From contig NZ_CP126158.1 in NCBI RefSeq assembly GCF_030127145.1, positions 992,001 through 1,056,000 of the forward strand: a DNA stretch of 64,000 bases, read 5' to 3'. The stretch's first letter is position 1; every line of letters begins with the position of its first letter. A program made the position numbers and the translations under genes. The stretch comes from Halobaculum halobium. GTDB taxonomy: Archaea > Halobacteriota > Halobacteria > Halobacteriales > Haloferacaceae. Shown here in pieces: positions 17,557 through 26,756 of the stretch. A model generated the notes under the pieces. It had not been told where the DNA came from. It was given only the letters and a program-made list of their open reading frames with translations, and searched no databases.

Positions 17557-17653
17557 CTCGGTCGACCCGGACTGAATCTGCCGTCGCAGGGTGAGGCGGT
17601 CAGGTAGCGGCTGGCCGCCGACTTTTTCGACTGGCGGCCGTAGGTCCGCCCGC

Positions 17654-18100
17654 ATGTACGACGACATCCTGGTGCCGACCGACGGAAGCCCGGCGGCCAA
17701 TTCGGCCGTCGAGCACGCAGTCACCCTCGCGGACCGCTTCGACGCGACGCTACACGCGTTGTACGTCGTCGACGCGACCGCGTACTCGGCCATCGAGGCC
17801 GGAACCGACGTCGTCGCCGAGGCGCTCGAAACCGAAGGCGAGGACGCCGTCTCCCGGATCGCGGCAGCGGCCGACGACGCTGACCTCCCCGTGGTCGAGT
17901 CAGTCATCTCGGGGACGGCCTACCGATCGATCCTCGAGTATGCCGACGACCACGAGATCGACATGATTGTGATGGGAACCCACGGACGCCGCGGGCTCGA
18001 CCGCTACCTCCTCGGATCGGTGACCGAGCGCGTCGTCCGGTCGGCGAACCAGCCCGTGCTCACGGTTCGCCACCGAGAGGCGGAGGGTGCCGACGAGTGA
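17654..18100 (+). CDS. Universal stress protein (UspA family)
   Basis: 148 residues, a complete single Usp domain. The N-terminal strand ILVPTDGSPAAN and the C-terminal ATP-binding motif MGTHGRRGLDRYLLGSVTERVV (G-2x-G-9x-G-S) are both intact, so it should bind ATP. Usp proteins are small cytoplasmic alpha/beta dimers raised under starvation, oxidative or osmotic stress; their biochemical action is often unknown. ATG at 17654 starts MYDDILVPTDGS, the family N-terminus. There is no obvious operon partner; the next gene begins 133 bases downstream. Confidence 0.93.
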   Translation: MYDDILVPTDGSPAANSAVEHAVTLADRFDATLHALYVVDATAYSAIEAGTDVVAEALETEGEDAVSRIAAAADDADLPVVESVISGTAYRSILEYADDHEIDMIVMGTHGRRGLDRYLLGSVTERVVRSANQPVLTVRHREAEGADE

Positions 18101-18233
18101 CCGGAAACCTGTCCCGAATATCGGCGGCTGCCAGCCGATAGCCGGGCCGCGCGAGCGGGTGCACCCGGCTTCTGGCTCCAGCCGGCGCTTCCGCGAGACT
18201 CGGCTTTAAGCCCGGGCACGCGGATATTCGCGT

Positions 18234-19517
18234 ATGAGCCAGACCGTCGCTCACGACGACCTGTCGGCGTTCCGTCGAGACCTTCACCGTCACCCCGAGC
18301 CCGCGTGGTGTGAGTTCTACACGACCGCGCGCATCGTCGACGAACTCGAATCACGGGACCTCACGGCTGTCCACTACGGTCCCGAGATCCTCGGCGCCGA
18401 GCGGATGAACGTCCCCGACGACGACGAGCTCGCCGAGTGGTTCGAGCGCGCCCGCGACGCCGGCGCCCGCGAAGACGTGCTCGCGGAGATCGAAGGCGGG
18501 TACACCGGTGCCGTCGCCGTACTCGAACGAGGCGAGGGGCCGGTGGTCGGCGTCCGCGTCGACATCGACGCGCTCCCGATCCTCGAGTCCGACGACGGCG
18601 ACGTCCACGCGCCCGCAGGCGAGGGGTTCCGCTCGGAGCACGAGGGGTACATGCACGCCTGCGGCCACGACGCCCACGCGACGTTCGGGCTGGGACTCGT
18701 CGACGAGATCCTCGAATCGGACTTCGAGGGGACCCTGAAGGTGTTCTTCCAGCCCGGCGAAGAGCAGATCGTCGGCGGCCAGCCGATGGCCGAGTCGGAG
18801 CTGATGGACGACGTGGAGTACTTCCTGGCGGCCCACGTCGGCCTCGACCACCCGACCGGCGAGGTCATCTGCGGCATCGACGGCTTCCTCGCCGTCTCGC
18901 ATTTCCACGCCGAGTTCGAGGGCGAACCGTCCCACGCCGGCGGCCACCCCGAGCAGGGGCGCAACACGGTGCAGGCCGCGGCCGCGGCCATCCAGAACCT
19001 CTACGGGATCCCCCGCCACGCCGACGGCCCGACCCGAGTGAACGCGGGCGTCGTCGGCGGCGGCACCGCGACGAACATCATCCCCGAGGAGTGCTTCGTC
19101 GAGGGCGAGGTGCGCGGCGGCACGACCGAGCTGATGGAGTACATGGACGAGAAGGCCCACCGCGTCATCGAGTCGGCCGCCGACATGCACGAGGTCGACG
19201 TTGACATCGAGACGCTCGGACGCGCTCCCTCGGCGACGAGCGATCAAGAACTCGCGGGCCCGATCGCCGAGATCGCCGGCGAGGTCGACGGCGTGACGAA
19301 CGTGATCGAGCGCGACGAGCTCGGCGGCAGCGAGGACGCGACGTACATGATGCAGGCCGTCCAGGATAACGGCGGCTACGCGACGTACGTCGGCGTCGGC
19401 ACCGATCACCCCGGCGGCCACCACACGAGCACCTTCGACGTGGAGGAGGAGTCGCTGGACATCGGCGTCGACTTCCTCACCGCGGCGGTGCTGGAGATCG
19501 CAGAACGGAACCCCTGA
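18234..19517 (+). CDS. M20-family amidohydrolase (aminoacylase-like)
   Basis: 427 residues of the M20D metallo-amidohydrolase family, which cleaves N-acyl amino acids or related amides. Visible features are the RRDLHRHPEPAW N-terminus, GVRVDIDALPI, MHACGHDAHAT with the metal-binding Cys and His, the catalytic glutamates in FQPGEEQIVGG, AAHVG, and GTDHPGGHHTSTFD carrying the last metal-ligand histidine. A longer lid insertion around residues 40-80 resembles AbgB-type amidohydrolases. The substrate cannot be assigned. It lies convergent to a membrane protein gene at 19568. Confidence 0.9.
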   Translation: MSQTVAHDDLSAFRRDLHRHPEPAWCEFYTTARIVDELESRDLTAVHYGPEILGAERMNVPDDDELAEWFERARDAGAREDVLAEIEGGYTGAVAVLERGEGPVVGVRVDIDALPILESDDGDVHAPAGEGFRSEHEGYMHACGHDAHATFGLGLVDEILESDFEGTLKVFFQPGEEQIVGGQPMAESELMDDVEYFLAAHVGLDHPTGEVICGIDGFLAVSHFHAEFEGEPSHAGGHPEQGRNTVQAAAAAIQNLYGIPRHADGPTRVNAGVVGGGTATNIIPEECFVEGEVRGGTTELMEYMDEKAHRVIESAADMHEVDVDIETLGRAPSATSDQELAGPIAEIAGEVDGVTNVIERDELGGSEDATYMMQAVQDNGGYATYVGVGTDHPGGHHTSTFDVEEESLDIGVDFLTAAVLEIAERNP

Positions 19518-19567
19518 GGGCTGCGCGCCTCGCTCCTCGGGAGCCTCCGGCCGGACTCCGTGTCGCC

Positions 19568-20719
19568 TCACCCGACCGTCGCGAGGAGATAGTCGGAGGC
19601 CAGACTCGTCACGTACGGCAACACGAGTGCGAAGAGGACCTCCTGTACCATGCCGGTGTTCAGCGGAAACTCGTTCGTTCGCTCGATCTGATCCATCCGC
19701 AACCGCTCGTACAGGTACCGACTCGTTTCTTCGGCCGACGCCGGCTCCGCGTAGGGGAACCGGTCGGCGGTCTCGCCGATGTCGGCGGTTCGTTCCGCGA
19801 GCACGCCGATCTTGTGCTGCTTTGCCGCGCCGATGTACTCACGGAGCCACAGCATCGGGCCGAAAAACAGCCCGATCCCGAACGCGAGTCCGGCAACGAT
19901 GAGTGTCGAGGAGAACAGCGAGGTGGGATTCGTGCCGACCGCCACCGTCTGGAAGGTGGTGAACAGCGCGAGGAGAACGAAGTAGGTGACCGCGATCGAT
20001 TTGAACAGCCGCCCGACGGGCTCCAGCCCACCGGCTCCGCGTGGGTCAGAGAAGTCGATCAGTCCCGCGCGGCGGATCTTCAGCGGTAACACCACGAGCG
20101 CGCCGACGATCAGCCCGAGGAGTTCGCCACCGATCGGGTACAGCGCGAGCGGGATGATCACGTAAAATCGGACCGCCGCGACCGCCGGTCCGGTGAGCTC
20201 GGCGACCGGACCGATCAGCCCCGCCGGGTTCGTGAGCAGTTGTATGCCGTACAGGATCCAGCCGAGCAAGACGACGACGACGACCACGCGGTCGGGGACG
20301 ATGGACTCGATCCCGACCGTCTCCTTCGAGTTCCCGTCGCCCGGAACTCCCAGCGCGGTCGTCAGCCGTCGAGAGAGCGGCCCCTCGGGGTCGAACTCCG
20401 CGAGATCACGGTCGACGGCCCCCGGGAGGTCCTCGACGGCGCGCGCGTATCGTCGCTTGAGCCGGCGCATGATCCACGTGACTCCGAGCCACGCGGGGAT
20501 CTGGAACACCTCCCCGGGGTTCACCGCGAGCGAGAGCGTCCCGGTCTGTAGCCAGCCGACGACCGAGAGGACCGGGATGTGTATCGCGACGACCGCGGCG
20601 ACGAGGAGGTACGCCCCGGCCCCCTCCCAACCGACGGCGTGCGCGATCCGATCGAACCCCAGTCGCCGCGACGCGCGTTCGACCCACAGGTCGCGAACCG
20701 CGTACTCCGTTCCGGCCAT
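19568..20719 (-). CDS. Multispan membrane protein of unknown function
   Basis: 383 residues from ATG 20719. Hydrophobic helices occur near residues 35-60, 140-165, 180-225, 255-300 and at the C-terminus (VQEVLFALVLPYVTSLASDYLL), with an amphipathic loop of about 60 residues after the second. No transporter or enzyme motif is recognised. A GTG four codons upstream (20731) is possible, but a GTTAACT element centred 28 bases before the ATG supports the shorter form as leaderless. The protein is conserved-looking, with normal codon use. It precedes nothing on its strand within 50 bases. Confidence 0.7.
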   Translation of the reverse strand: MAGTEYAVRDLWVERASRRLGFDRIAHAVGWEGAGAYLLVAAVVAIHIPVLSVVGWLQTGTLSLAVNPGEVFQIPAWLGVTWIMRRLKRRYARAVEDLPGAVDRDLAEFDPEGPLSRRLTTALGVPGDGNSKETVGIESIVPDRVVVVVVLLGWILYGIQLLTNPAGLIGPVAELTGPAVAAVRFYVIIPLALYPIGGELLGLIVGALVVLPLKIRRAGLIDFSDPRGAGGLEPVGRLFKSIAVTYFVLLALFTTFQTVAVGTNPTSLFSSTLIVAGLAFGIGLFFGPMLWLREYIGAAKQHKIGVLAERTADIGETADRFPYAEPASAEETSRYLYERLRMDQIERTNEFPLNTGMVQEVLFALVLPYVTSLASDYLLATVG

Positions 20720-20743
20720 AGGTGTTGCCACGAAATGGAACGT

Positions 20744-20750
20744 AGTTAAC
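20744..20750 (-). promoter_or_regulatory. TATA-like element of the 19568-20719 gene
   Basis: GTTAACT on the minus strand, about 28 bases before the ATG at 20719. Confidence 0.45.
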
Positions 20751-20857
20751 AGTAACTACCCGCACTATCGACGCCTGCGGCGAGAGTTCACGCGACGGCC
20801 ACCTTCGTGACCGAGCGGGAGCAGCGTCGGAAAAAAGCGGAGCCGTCGAGTCGGCGA

Positions 20858-22228
20858 CTAGTACTTCGGATCCGCGCCGGTCACGTCGTACACCTGCTCC
20901 ATCAGGCGGTCGCGCTCGGCGCGCCACCCCTCGAAGCCGCCGGGGCGCGACGGGTACCGGCCGTAGTGGTCCATCAGGTCGTCGGCGGCGCGCTTCGTCT
21001 TGTAGAAGTTCCAGATCTGTCCCCAGTGACCGTAGCTGTCCTTGATGACCTCCGCGACCAGCCGTGGCTTCACCGACGCGCTCCCCTCGTACAGCGCCTC
21101 CGCGAGACTCTCGCCCGGCAGCGACGCCAGCAGGCCCATCAGCTCGTCGACGTCGACGGCCGTCGAGAGGATATTGTACACGTCGAGGGCGGCGTAGCGA
21201 GCACCGAAGTGGTTCATGACGCGCTCGTTGTAGTGCCACAGCGCCTCCTCGCTCACGTCGCCGGCGTCGATGGCCTCGACAGCCTGTTCGGCGGCGTACT
21301 TCCCGGCGTAGGCGGCGCCCGCGATGCCGCCGCCGGTGGTGGGGTTGACGTGGCCGGCGGCGTCGCCGACGGCGACGAAGCCGTCCGCGACCGCCGAGTC
21401 GTACGGCCGCCGAGTGGGGAGCGCGGCCCCCAACTTGTCGGTAACCTCCGCGCCCTCGAACTCGGGCCGGTCCCGCAGGTCGCGCTTCAGGTCGTCGACG
21501 AGCTTCATCGGCTCCTCGGTCATCTGGAAGCCCAGCCCCGCGTTGATCTCGGTGTCCGTCCGCGGGAAGTACCAGAGGTACCCCGCCGCGCGCTTCGTCG
21601 GCTTGAACACGAGCGCGTCGTCGTAGTCGACCGGTTCGGGCACCTCGACGATCTCGCGGTACGCCGAACAGAACTGCGAGAAGGAGACGTTCGTGTCGAA
21701 CGTCGCGTCCGCGAGATCCGCCTTGTCTTGGAGGATGGACAGCGACCCCGCGGCGTCGATGGTCACGTCCGCGTCGTACTCGACGACCTCTCCCTTCCGC
21801 TTGGCGCGCACACCGGTGACGCGACCGTCGTCGGCCTGGCTCACGTCCTGAACGACGGTGTCGTAGTGGAACTCGACGCCGCGCCGCTCGGCGCCGTCGA
21901 TGATGTTCCGGCCGTACTCCCACCGGTCGATGACCGCGAGTTCGCCGGGGATCGGGATCTCCAACACCGTATCGTGGCTGGGGATCTCGAAACGACCGTG
22001 GTCCACGCCGGTGTTCGTGAACGCCGAGTCGATCTCCGATTTCGGGATCGACTCGGGGAACTTGTCCGCGCCCTTGAGGGCGTCGCCGCAGGCGATGTGT
22101 CCCGCTTCCTTCTCGGTCTTCCGCTCGACGACGACGGTGTCAAGACCCGCGTCCGCGGCCGTCGCCGCGGCGTAGCAGCCGGACGTGCCCGCACCGACGA
22201 CGACGATATCGGGCTCGTGGGTGATCAT
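20858..22228 (-). CDS. Digeranylgeranylglycerophospholipid reductase family (geranylgeranyl reductase)
   Basis: 456 residues of the FAD-dependent geranylgeranyl reductase family. The N-terminal dinucleotide motif is VVGAGTSGCYAA, the substrate-side motif YLWYFPRTD matches the YxWxFP signature of this family, and FAD is held by VGDAAGHVNPTTGGGI. In archaea the enzyme saturates the double bonds of the geranylgeranyl chains of archaeol precursors, giving the mature phytanyl membrane lipids. It acts at the cytoplasmic membrane face. It stands alone; the intergenic DNA upstream holds the second copy of a 28-bp repeat. Confidence 0.92.
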   Translation of the reverse strand: MITHEPDIVVVGAGTSGCYAAATAADAGLDTVVVERKTEKEAGHIACGDALKGADKFPESIPKSEIDSAFTNTGVDHGRFEIPSHDTVLEIPIPGELAVIDRWEYGRNIIDGAERRGVEFHYDTVVQDVSQADDGRVTGVRAKRKGEVVEYDADVTIDAAGSLSILQDKADLADATFDTNVSFSQFCSAYREIVEVPEPVDYDDALVFKPTKRAAGYLWYFPRTDTEINAGLGFQMTEEPMKLVDDLKRDLRDRPEFEGAEVTDKLGAALPTRRPYDSAVADGFVAVGDAAGHVNPTTGGGIAGAAYAGKYAAEQAVEAIDAGDVSEEALWHYNERVMNHFGARYAALDVYNILSTAVDVDELMGLLASLPGESLAEALYEGSASVKPRLVAEVIKDSYGHWGQIWNFYKTKRAADDLMDHYGRYPSRPGGFEGWRAERDRLMEQVYDVTGADPKY

Positions 22229-22300
22229 TACCCAGAGTCACGGGCGGGTAGTGAAAAAGCCAGCCGTTCCATGCGAGGCCGAGCGAGGCGAGGCCTCGAA

Positions 22301-22328
22301 GCGAGCGGGGAGGAACGACCCGCGAGCC
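22301..22328 (+). repeat. Intergenic 28-bp direct repeat, copy 2
   Basis: Exact 28-base copy of 9756-9783, lying between the geranylgeranyl reductase and the ABC permease genes. Flanking sequence again holds GCGAGGCCTCG and GAGCCGTGAGCAG, so the whole 100-150 base neighbourhood is related to that at 9681-9790, although the parts are in a different order. Confidence 0.7.
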
Positions 22329-22476
22329 GTGCGCGGTCGATCGGAGCGAGGCCGGCCGGAGCGAAGCCCCGGAGAGGCGAACGGCGAACGCGGTGAGCCG
22401 TGAGCAGATCGAGCGTCTCGTGAGATCGGCGGGATCTACGGGCCGAGGCACCCATAGATGGCGTGAGACTCCGGTA

Positions 22477-23589
22477 CTACTCTTCGCCGGATTCGTAGTG
22501 TTCCCCGGCCGCTTCCGGAAGGCGGGTCCGACCGAACAGCGCGAGCACGACGATGACCGACACGTACGGGATGGTCCGCACGAGCGGCCTCGGGATCGAG
22601 AGTACGTCCTGCCCCTGCAGTGTGAGCTGCAGCGCGTCGAGGCCCGCGAACAGCAGCGTCGACAGCAGCGCGCCGATCGGGTTGTAGTTCCCCAGCAGAT
22701 ACGTCACGATGGCGATGAACCCCTTCCCGTTGACCATCGTCGGGCCGTTGCCGACGAACTGCCCGAGCGACAGCGACAACGCCGCACCGCCGACGCCCGC
22801 GAGTACGCCCGAGAGGAGCACCGCCGCGTAGCGCACGCGGGAGACGTCGACCCCGGCGGTATCGAGCGCTCTCGGGTTCTCGCCGGAGGCGCGCACCCAG
22901 CGGCCGAAGGAGGTGCGGTTGAGCGTCCACCACGAGGCGCCGACCGCGATGAACATCAGGTACACCATCGGCGATGCCTCGAACAGCGCGCCGACGAAGG
23001 GGATCCCCGCGAGGGCGTCGAGCCCCGCGACGATCACCGTCGAGACGACCGGGATCCCCGTGCTCGCGAGCAACTGTCCGATGTCGGGGAACGTCGCGCC
23101 GGCGCTCGCATTCGTCGACCCGAACACGACCGTCGACGCGAACGGCGCGAGTCCCAGCGCGATGAGCCAGATCGCCAGCCCCGCGATGATCTGGTCGGCG
23201 CGGAACTCGATGCAGACGACCGCGAACACCAACGCCAACAGCGTCGAGGCGAGCACCCCGCCGACCAGCCCGATCCACACCGATCCCGTGACCGAGGTGA
23301 CGTACACGCCGCCGAACGCCGAGACGATGAGCAGCCCCTCCAGTCCGATGTTGATGACGCCGGACTTCTCGGCGAAGATGCCGCCCAGCGCCGCGAAGGC
23401 GATCGGCACGGACAGCCGCAGTGCGGCCGCGAGCGTCGACTTCTGGAACAGCAGCGCGAGGACCGCGAGGGGCACGTCGCCCGACCCCGTGAGCGCGAGC
23501 GCCACCGTCGCGAGGAGGACAGCCGCCACTCCGGCCAGCGCGAGCCGCGTGCGGGTCCCGAGGTTCGAGACCGCCGCCGTCGCGCTCAC
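22477..23589 (-). CDS. BMP-type ABC transporter permease 2
   Basis: 370 residues, a branched BPD_transp_2 permease with about nine to ten hydrophobic helices and the cytoplasmic coupling segment near residues 205-235 (SFGRWVRASGENPRALDTAG). Together with permease 1 it forms the membrane channel of a nucleoside/purine-type importer (YufP/YufQ, NupP/NupQ relatives). Its ATG overlaps the stop of permease 1 by four bases, so the two are translationally coupled. It is the last gene of the four-gene operon running from 27908 down to 22477. Confidence 0.92.
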   Translation of the reverse strand: MSATAAVSNLGTRTRLALAGVAAVLLATVALALTGSGDVPLAVLALLFQKSTLAAALRLSVPIAFAALGGIFAEKSGVINIGLEGLLIVSAFGGVYVTSVTGSVWIGLVGGVLASTLLALVFAVVCIEFRADQIIAGLAIWLIALGLAPFASTVVFGSTNASAGATFPDIGQLLASTGIPVVSTVIVAGLDALAGIPFVGALFEASPMVYLMFIAVGASWWTLNRTSFGRWVRASGENPRALDTAGVDVSRVRYAAVLLSGVLAGVGGAALSLSLGQFVGNGPTMVNGKGFIAIVTYLLGNYNPIGALLSTLLFAGLDALQLTLQGQDVLSIPRPLVRTIPYVSVIVVLALFGRTRLPEAAGEHYESGEE

Positions 23590-24905
23590 GCCTCCTCACC
23601 CCCGTCGGTCGCGACGGCGTCGCGACTCCCCCCGAACCGATCACGCACGTCAACCCGCTGGCCGATCATCCGGAAAAACTCCGGCATCGCCACGAACAAG
23701 ACGATGAGCCCGCGGAGGACGCCCACGAGCTGCGGCGGCACGTCGGTCCCGACGTCGACCACGATGGAGCCGGATTTCAGGACACCGAACAGCAGCGCGG
23801 CCGCGATCGCGCCCACGGGGTTGTTGCCCGCGAGGATGGAGACGGTGATGCCGTCGAAGCCGTAGTCGGGCACGCCGGTCTGGAAGTTCCCCGCGATAGT
23901 GAGGACGTACACCGCCCCGCCGATCCCGGCGAGCGCGCCCGATAGCGCCATCGAGGCGACGACGGTCCGAGCGGCGTCGACGCCGCCGTATTCGGCGGCC
24001 TCCGGCTGGATACCGCTCGTGCGAACGTCGTAGCCGAAGGGCGTCCCACGCAGGAGGTACGCGACCCCGACGGCGATCGCAATCGCGAGCGCGAGCGCCA
24101 GCAGCGAGGCGTCCGTCCGCCCGGGGAACAGCGGCTGCGGGAACAGCGCGAACTCGGGGAGCTTCCGGGTCTGGTTGGCGAAGCTCTCGGGGTCCTTGAA
24201 CGGGCCCGAGGCGAGATACAGCGCGAAGGAGGTGGCGACGAAGTTGAGCATGATCGTCGTGATCACCTCGTTGGCGTCGGCGTAGGCCTTCAGCGCGCCC
24301 GGGATGGCGCCCCAGATCCCTCCAGCGAACGCGCCGACGGCCAGTCCGAGCGGGACGAGAACGAGCGTTCCGACCAGCCCCGAGACGGCGCCGGAGAAGG
24401 CGTACACGACGAGCGCGCTGGCGAGCGCACCGAACACGAGCTGCCCCTGTCCCCCGATATTGAACACGCCGGCCTTGAACGCCACCGCGACGGCGATTCC
24501 GGTGAACACGAGAACGGTCGTCTCCGATACCGTCGTGGCGAACTGGCCGTTGAGCGGGTTCGCGAGGAAGTCGCCGAATGCGCCGAGAAAGAGGCTGTCG
24601 TACACGAGGAACGGGTCGTAACAGAACCCGACACCGAACAGGGAGTACGCCGCCGACTCACAGGAGGACATCCGCCCGGCAGCGAGGATGAGGAGGAACC
24701 CGATCGCCACCGAGAGCAGCAGCGCCGACCCCGAGATGAGCAGTCGCTCGGTCGCGCTCGCGGCGACGAGGCGGTCGAGCGCGTCGAACAACCGTTCGCG
24801 AGGGGAGCGGGATCCGCCGGTCGAACCGGCCGCAGCGCCGGGGTCACTCGGTGCGCCGTCCGCTTGGACGCCGTCGTCGGGCGCGTTCCCGTCGGAGTCA
24901 GTCAT
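23586..24905 (-). CDS. BMP-type ABC transporter permease 1
   Basis: 439 residues. A 40-residue disordered, acidic N-terminal tail precedes an inner-membrane permease of the BPD_transp_2 family with around ten helices; the coupling loop is near LRGTPFGYDVRTSGIQPEAAEYGG. The N-terminal extension is larger than in bacterial homologs. The ATG overlaps the end of the ATPase gene by eight bases, and its own end overlaps the next permease. It pairs with permease 2 to import a nucleoside or purine-like substrate delivered by the lipoprotein. Confidence 0.92.
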   Translation of the reverse strand: MTDSDGNAPDDGVQADGAPSDPGAAAGSTGGSRSPRERLFDALDRLVAASATERLLISGSALLLSVAIGFLLILAAGRMSSCESAAYSLFGVGFCYDPFLVYDSLFLGAFGDFLANPLNGQFATTVSETTVLVFTGIAVAVAFKAGVFNIGGQGQLVFGALASALVVYAFSGAVSGLVGTLVLVPLGLAVGAFAGGIWGAIPGALKAYADANEVITTIMLNFVATSFALYLASGPFKDPESFANQTRKLPEFALFPQPLFPGRTDASLLALALAIAIAVGVAYLLRGTPFGYDVRTSGIQPEAAEYGGVDAARTVVASMALSGALAGIGGAVYVLTIAGNFQTGVPDYGFDGITVSILAGNNPVGAIAAALLFGVLKSGSIVVDVGTDVPPQLVGVLRGLIVLFVAMPEFFRMIGQRVDVRDRFGGSRDAVATDGGEEA

Positions 24906-26601
24906 CGGTCACCTCTCCGTCCGCGTTGTCATCGGGACGCGCCTCGGCGGCTGTTGGAGGGGATACCCCGCTGTCGCCGTCGGCGACGCGCTCGGCTCGC
25001 GGGACGTCCTCGGGGCGCTCGCCGGCCATCATGAGCCCGAGCTGCTCCTCGGTCACCTCGTCGGGGTCGACCACGTCGACGACCCGCCCGCGGTACATCA
25101 CCGCGAGGCGGTCCGAGAGCCCGCGGACCTCGTCGAGCTTCGAGGAGACCAGAAGCACCGCGCGTCCCTCGTCGCGTAACTCGACGAGCTGATCGTGGAT
25201 GAACTCCGTCGACCCGATGTCGACCCCTCTGGTCGGGTGGGAGGCGACGATGCAGGAGGGCTCGCGCGCGAACTCGCGGCCGACGATGAACTTCTGCTGG
25301 TTGCCGCCCGACAGCGACTTCGCCTCGGCGCCGGCGTCCGGCGGGCGGACGTCGTACTCGTCGATGACCGCCGTCGCGTGGTCCTCGGCGCGCGCCCAGT
25401 CGAGGCGACCGCGCTCGGCGAACGGGGCGTCGTGTTGGGATCCGAGCACGCCGTTCTCGGTGAGGTCGAAGTCCATCACCAGCCCGCGGTCCTGTCGGTC
25501 CTCCGGGATGTACGCCATGCCCGCGCGGGTTCGCTCCCGCCGGGAGGCGTCCGTCACGTCGCGGCCCGCGAGTTCGACCCGCCCCTCGGCGGGTGTGTGC
25601 AGCCCGGTGATGACCTCCACGAGTTCCGACTGGCCGTTGCCGTCGACGCCGGCGATGCCGAACACCTCGCCCTCGCGAACGGTGAACGACACGTCGTCGA
25701 CGGCGACCACGTCCCGGTCGTCGACGGCGGTGACGCCGTCGACTGCGAGGGTCGCCGCGCCGGGGGTCGCTGGCGGCGTCTCCGTCTCCAGCATCACCTG
25801 GCGGCCGACCATCAGCTCGGCGAGCTCCTCGCGGGTCGTGCCGGCCGTCTCGACGCTGCCGACGTTCTTCCCGTCGCGCAGGACGGTGACCTCGTCGGCC
25901 GCTTCCAGCGCCTCGCCCAGCTTGTGGGTGATGAAGATGACCGTCTTGCCCGCGTCGGTCAACTCCTCGAGTACCTCGAACAGGTCCTCGACCTCCTGGG
26001 GCGTGAGGACGGCCGTCGGCTCGTCGAGGATGAGCACCTCCGCGCCGCGGTACAGCGCCTTCAGGATCTCCACGCGCTGTTGGACGCCGACGCCGACGTC
26101 CTCGATACGCGCGTCGGGCTCCACGTCGAAGCCGTAGCGCTCGGACAGCTCCAGCACCGCCTCTCGAGCGGCGTCGCGGTCGACGGCGAGGCCGCCCCAC
26201 TTCCGGGGCTCGTTGCCCAGCGTGATGTTCTCGGCGACGGTCATCGGGTCGACCAGCATGAAGTGCTGGTGGATCATCCCGACGCCGGCGTCGATGGCGT
26301 CGCCCGGGGAGTCGAACCGCCGCGGCGCGTCGGCGATCGGGGAGAGCCCGTCGCCGTCGGCGGCGTCCTCGTCACCGGCATCGCCTTCTCCGTACGTCAG
26401 GCCGTCCCCGTCGACGTACACGTCGCCCTCCGTGGGCTCGTACAGCCCGTAGAGGACGTTCATCAGGGTGGTCTTGCCCGCGCCGTTCTCGCCGAGGAGG
26501 GCGTGGACCGTCCCCCGCTCGACCGAGAGCGTGACGTCGTCGTTCGCGACGACGCCGGGGAAGCGCTTCGTTATCGAGTCGAGGCGGACGGCCTCCGTCA
26601 T
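24898..26601 (-). CDS. BMP-type ABC transporter ATPase (double domain)
   Basis: 567 residues with two ABC domains in tandem, as in the RbsA/XylG/YufO group. Domain one has Walker A GENGAGKTT at about residues 37-45 and Walker B VLILDEPTAVL. Domain two has a degenerate Walker A (GVDGNGQSEL), the signature LSGGNQQKF and a Walker B in which the catalytic acid is absent (CIVASHPTRGVD). Degeneracy of the second site is normal in this family. An acidic insertion (DEDAADGDG, residues 75-90) is haloarchaeal. It energises uptake through the two downstream permeases. Confidence 0.94.
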   Translation of the reverse strand: MTEAVRLDSITKRFPGVVANDDVTLSVERGTVHALLGENGAGKTTLMNVLYGLYEPTEGDVYVDGDGLTYGEGDAGDEDAADGDGLSPIADAPRRFDSPGDAIDAGVGMIHQHFMLVDPMTVAENITLGNEPRKWGGLAVDRDAAREAVLELSERYGFDVEPDARIEDVGVGVQQRVEILKALYRGAEVLILDEPTAVLTPQEVEDLFEVLEELTDAGKTVIFITHKLGEALEAADEVTVLRDGKNVGSVETAGTTREELAELMVGRQVMLETETPPATPGAATLAVDGVTAVDDRDVVAVDDVSFTVREGEVFGIAGVDGNGQSELVEVITGLHTPAEGRVELAGRDVTDASRRERTRAGMAYIPEDRQDRGLVMDFDLTENGVLGSQHDAPFAERGRLDWARAEDHATAVIDEYDVRPPDAGAEAKSLSGGNQQKFIVGREFAREPSCIVASHPTRGVDIGSTEFIHDQLVELRDEGRAVLLVSSKLDEVRGLSDRLAVMYRGRVVDVVDPDEVTEEQLGLMMAGERPEDVPRAERVADGDSGVSPPTAAEARPDDNADGEVTDD

Positions 26602-26756
26602 GTCGCCGGGTGTTTCGGCGGAGGCGGGATAAACGGCGCGTTTCGCCGGAACGACCGCCCAGGAACCGGTGTATCAGGCGAGGAACCTATCGCGCTCGAG
26701 GAATACGGCGAAATGGTACCGTGACCGCGATCCGGTCGGGAGACCCGACCGTCGGC

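Noticed and set aside
20807-22396. 529-codon open frame antisense to geranylgeranyl reductase
   Set aside because: Shadow frame; the reductase on the other strand has full FAD and substrate motifs.
25195-26724. 509-codon open frame antisense to the ABC ATPase
   Set aside because: Shadow of the ATPase gene; no domain, no promoter, no sensible composition.
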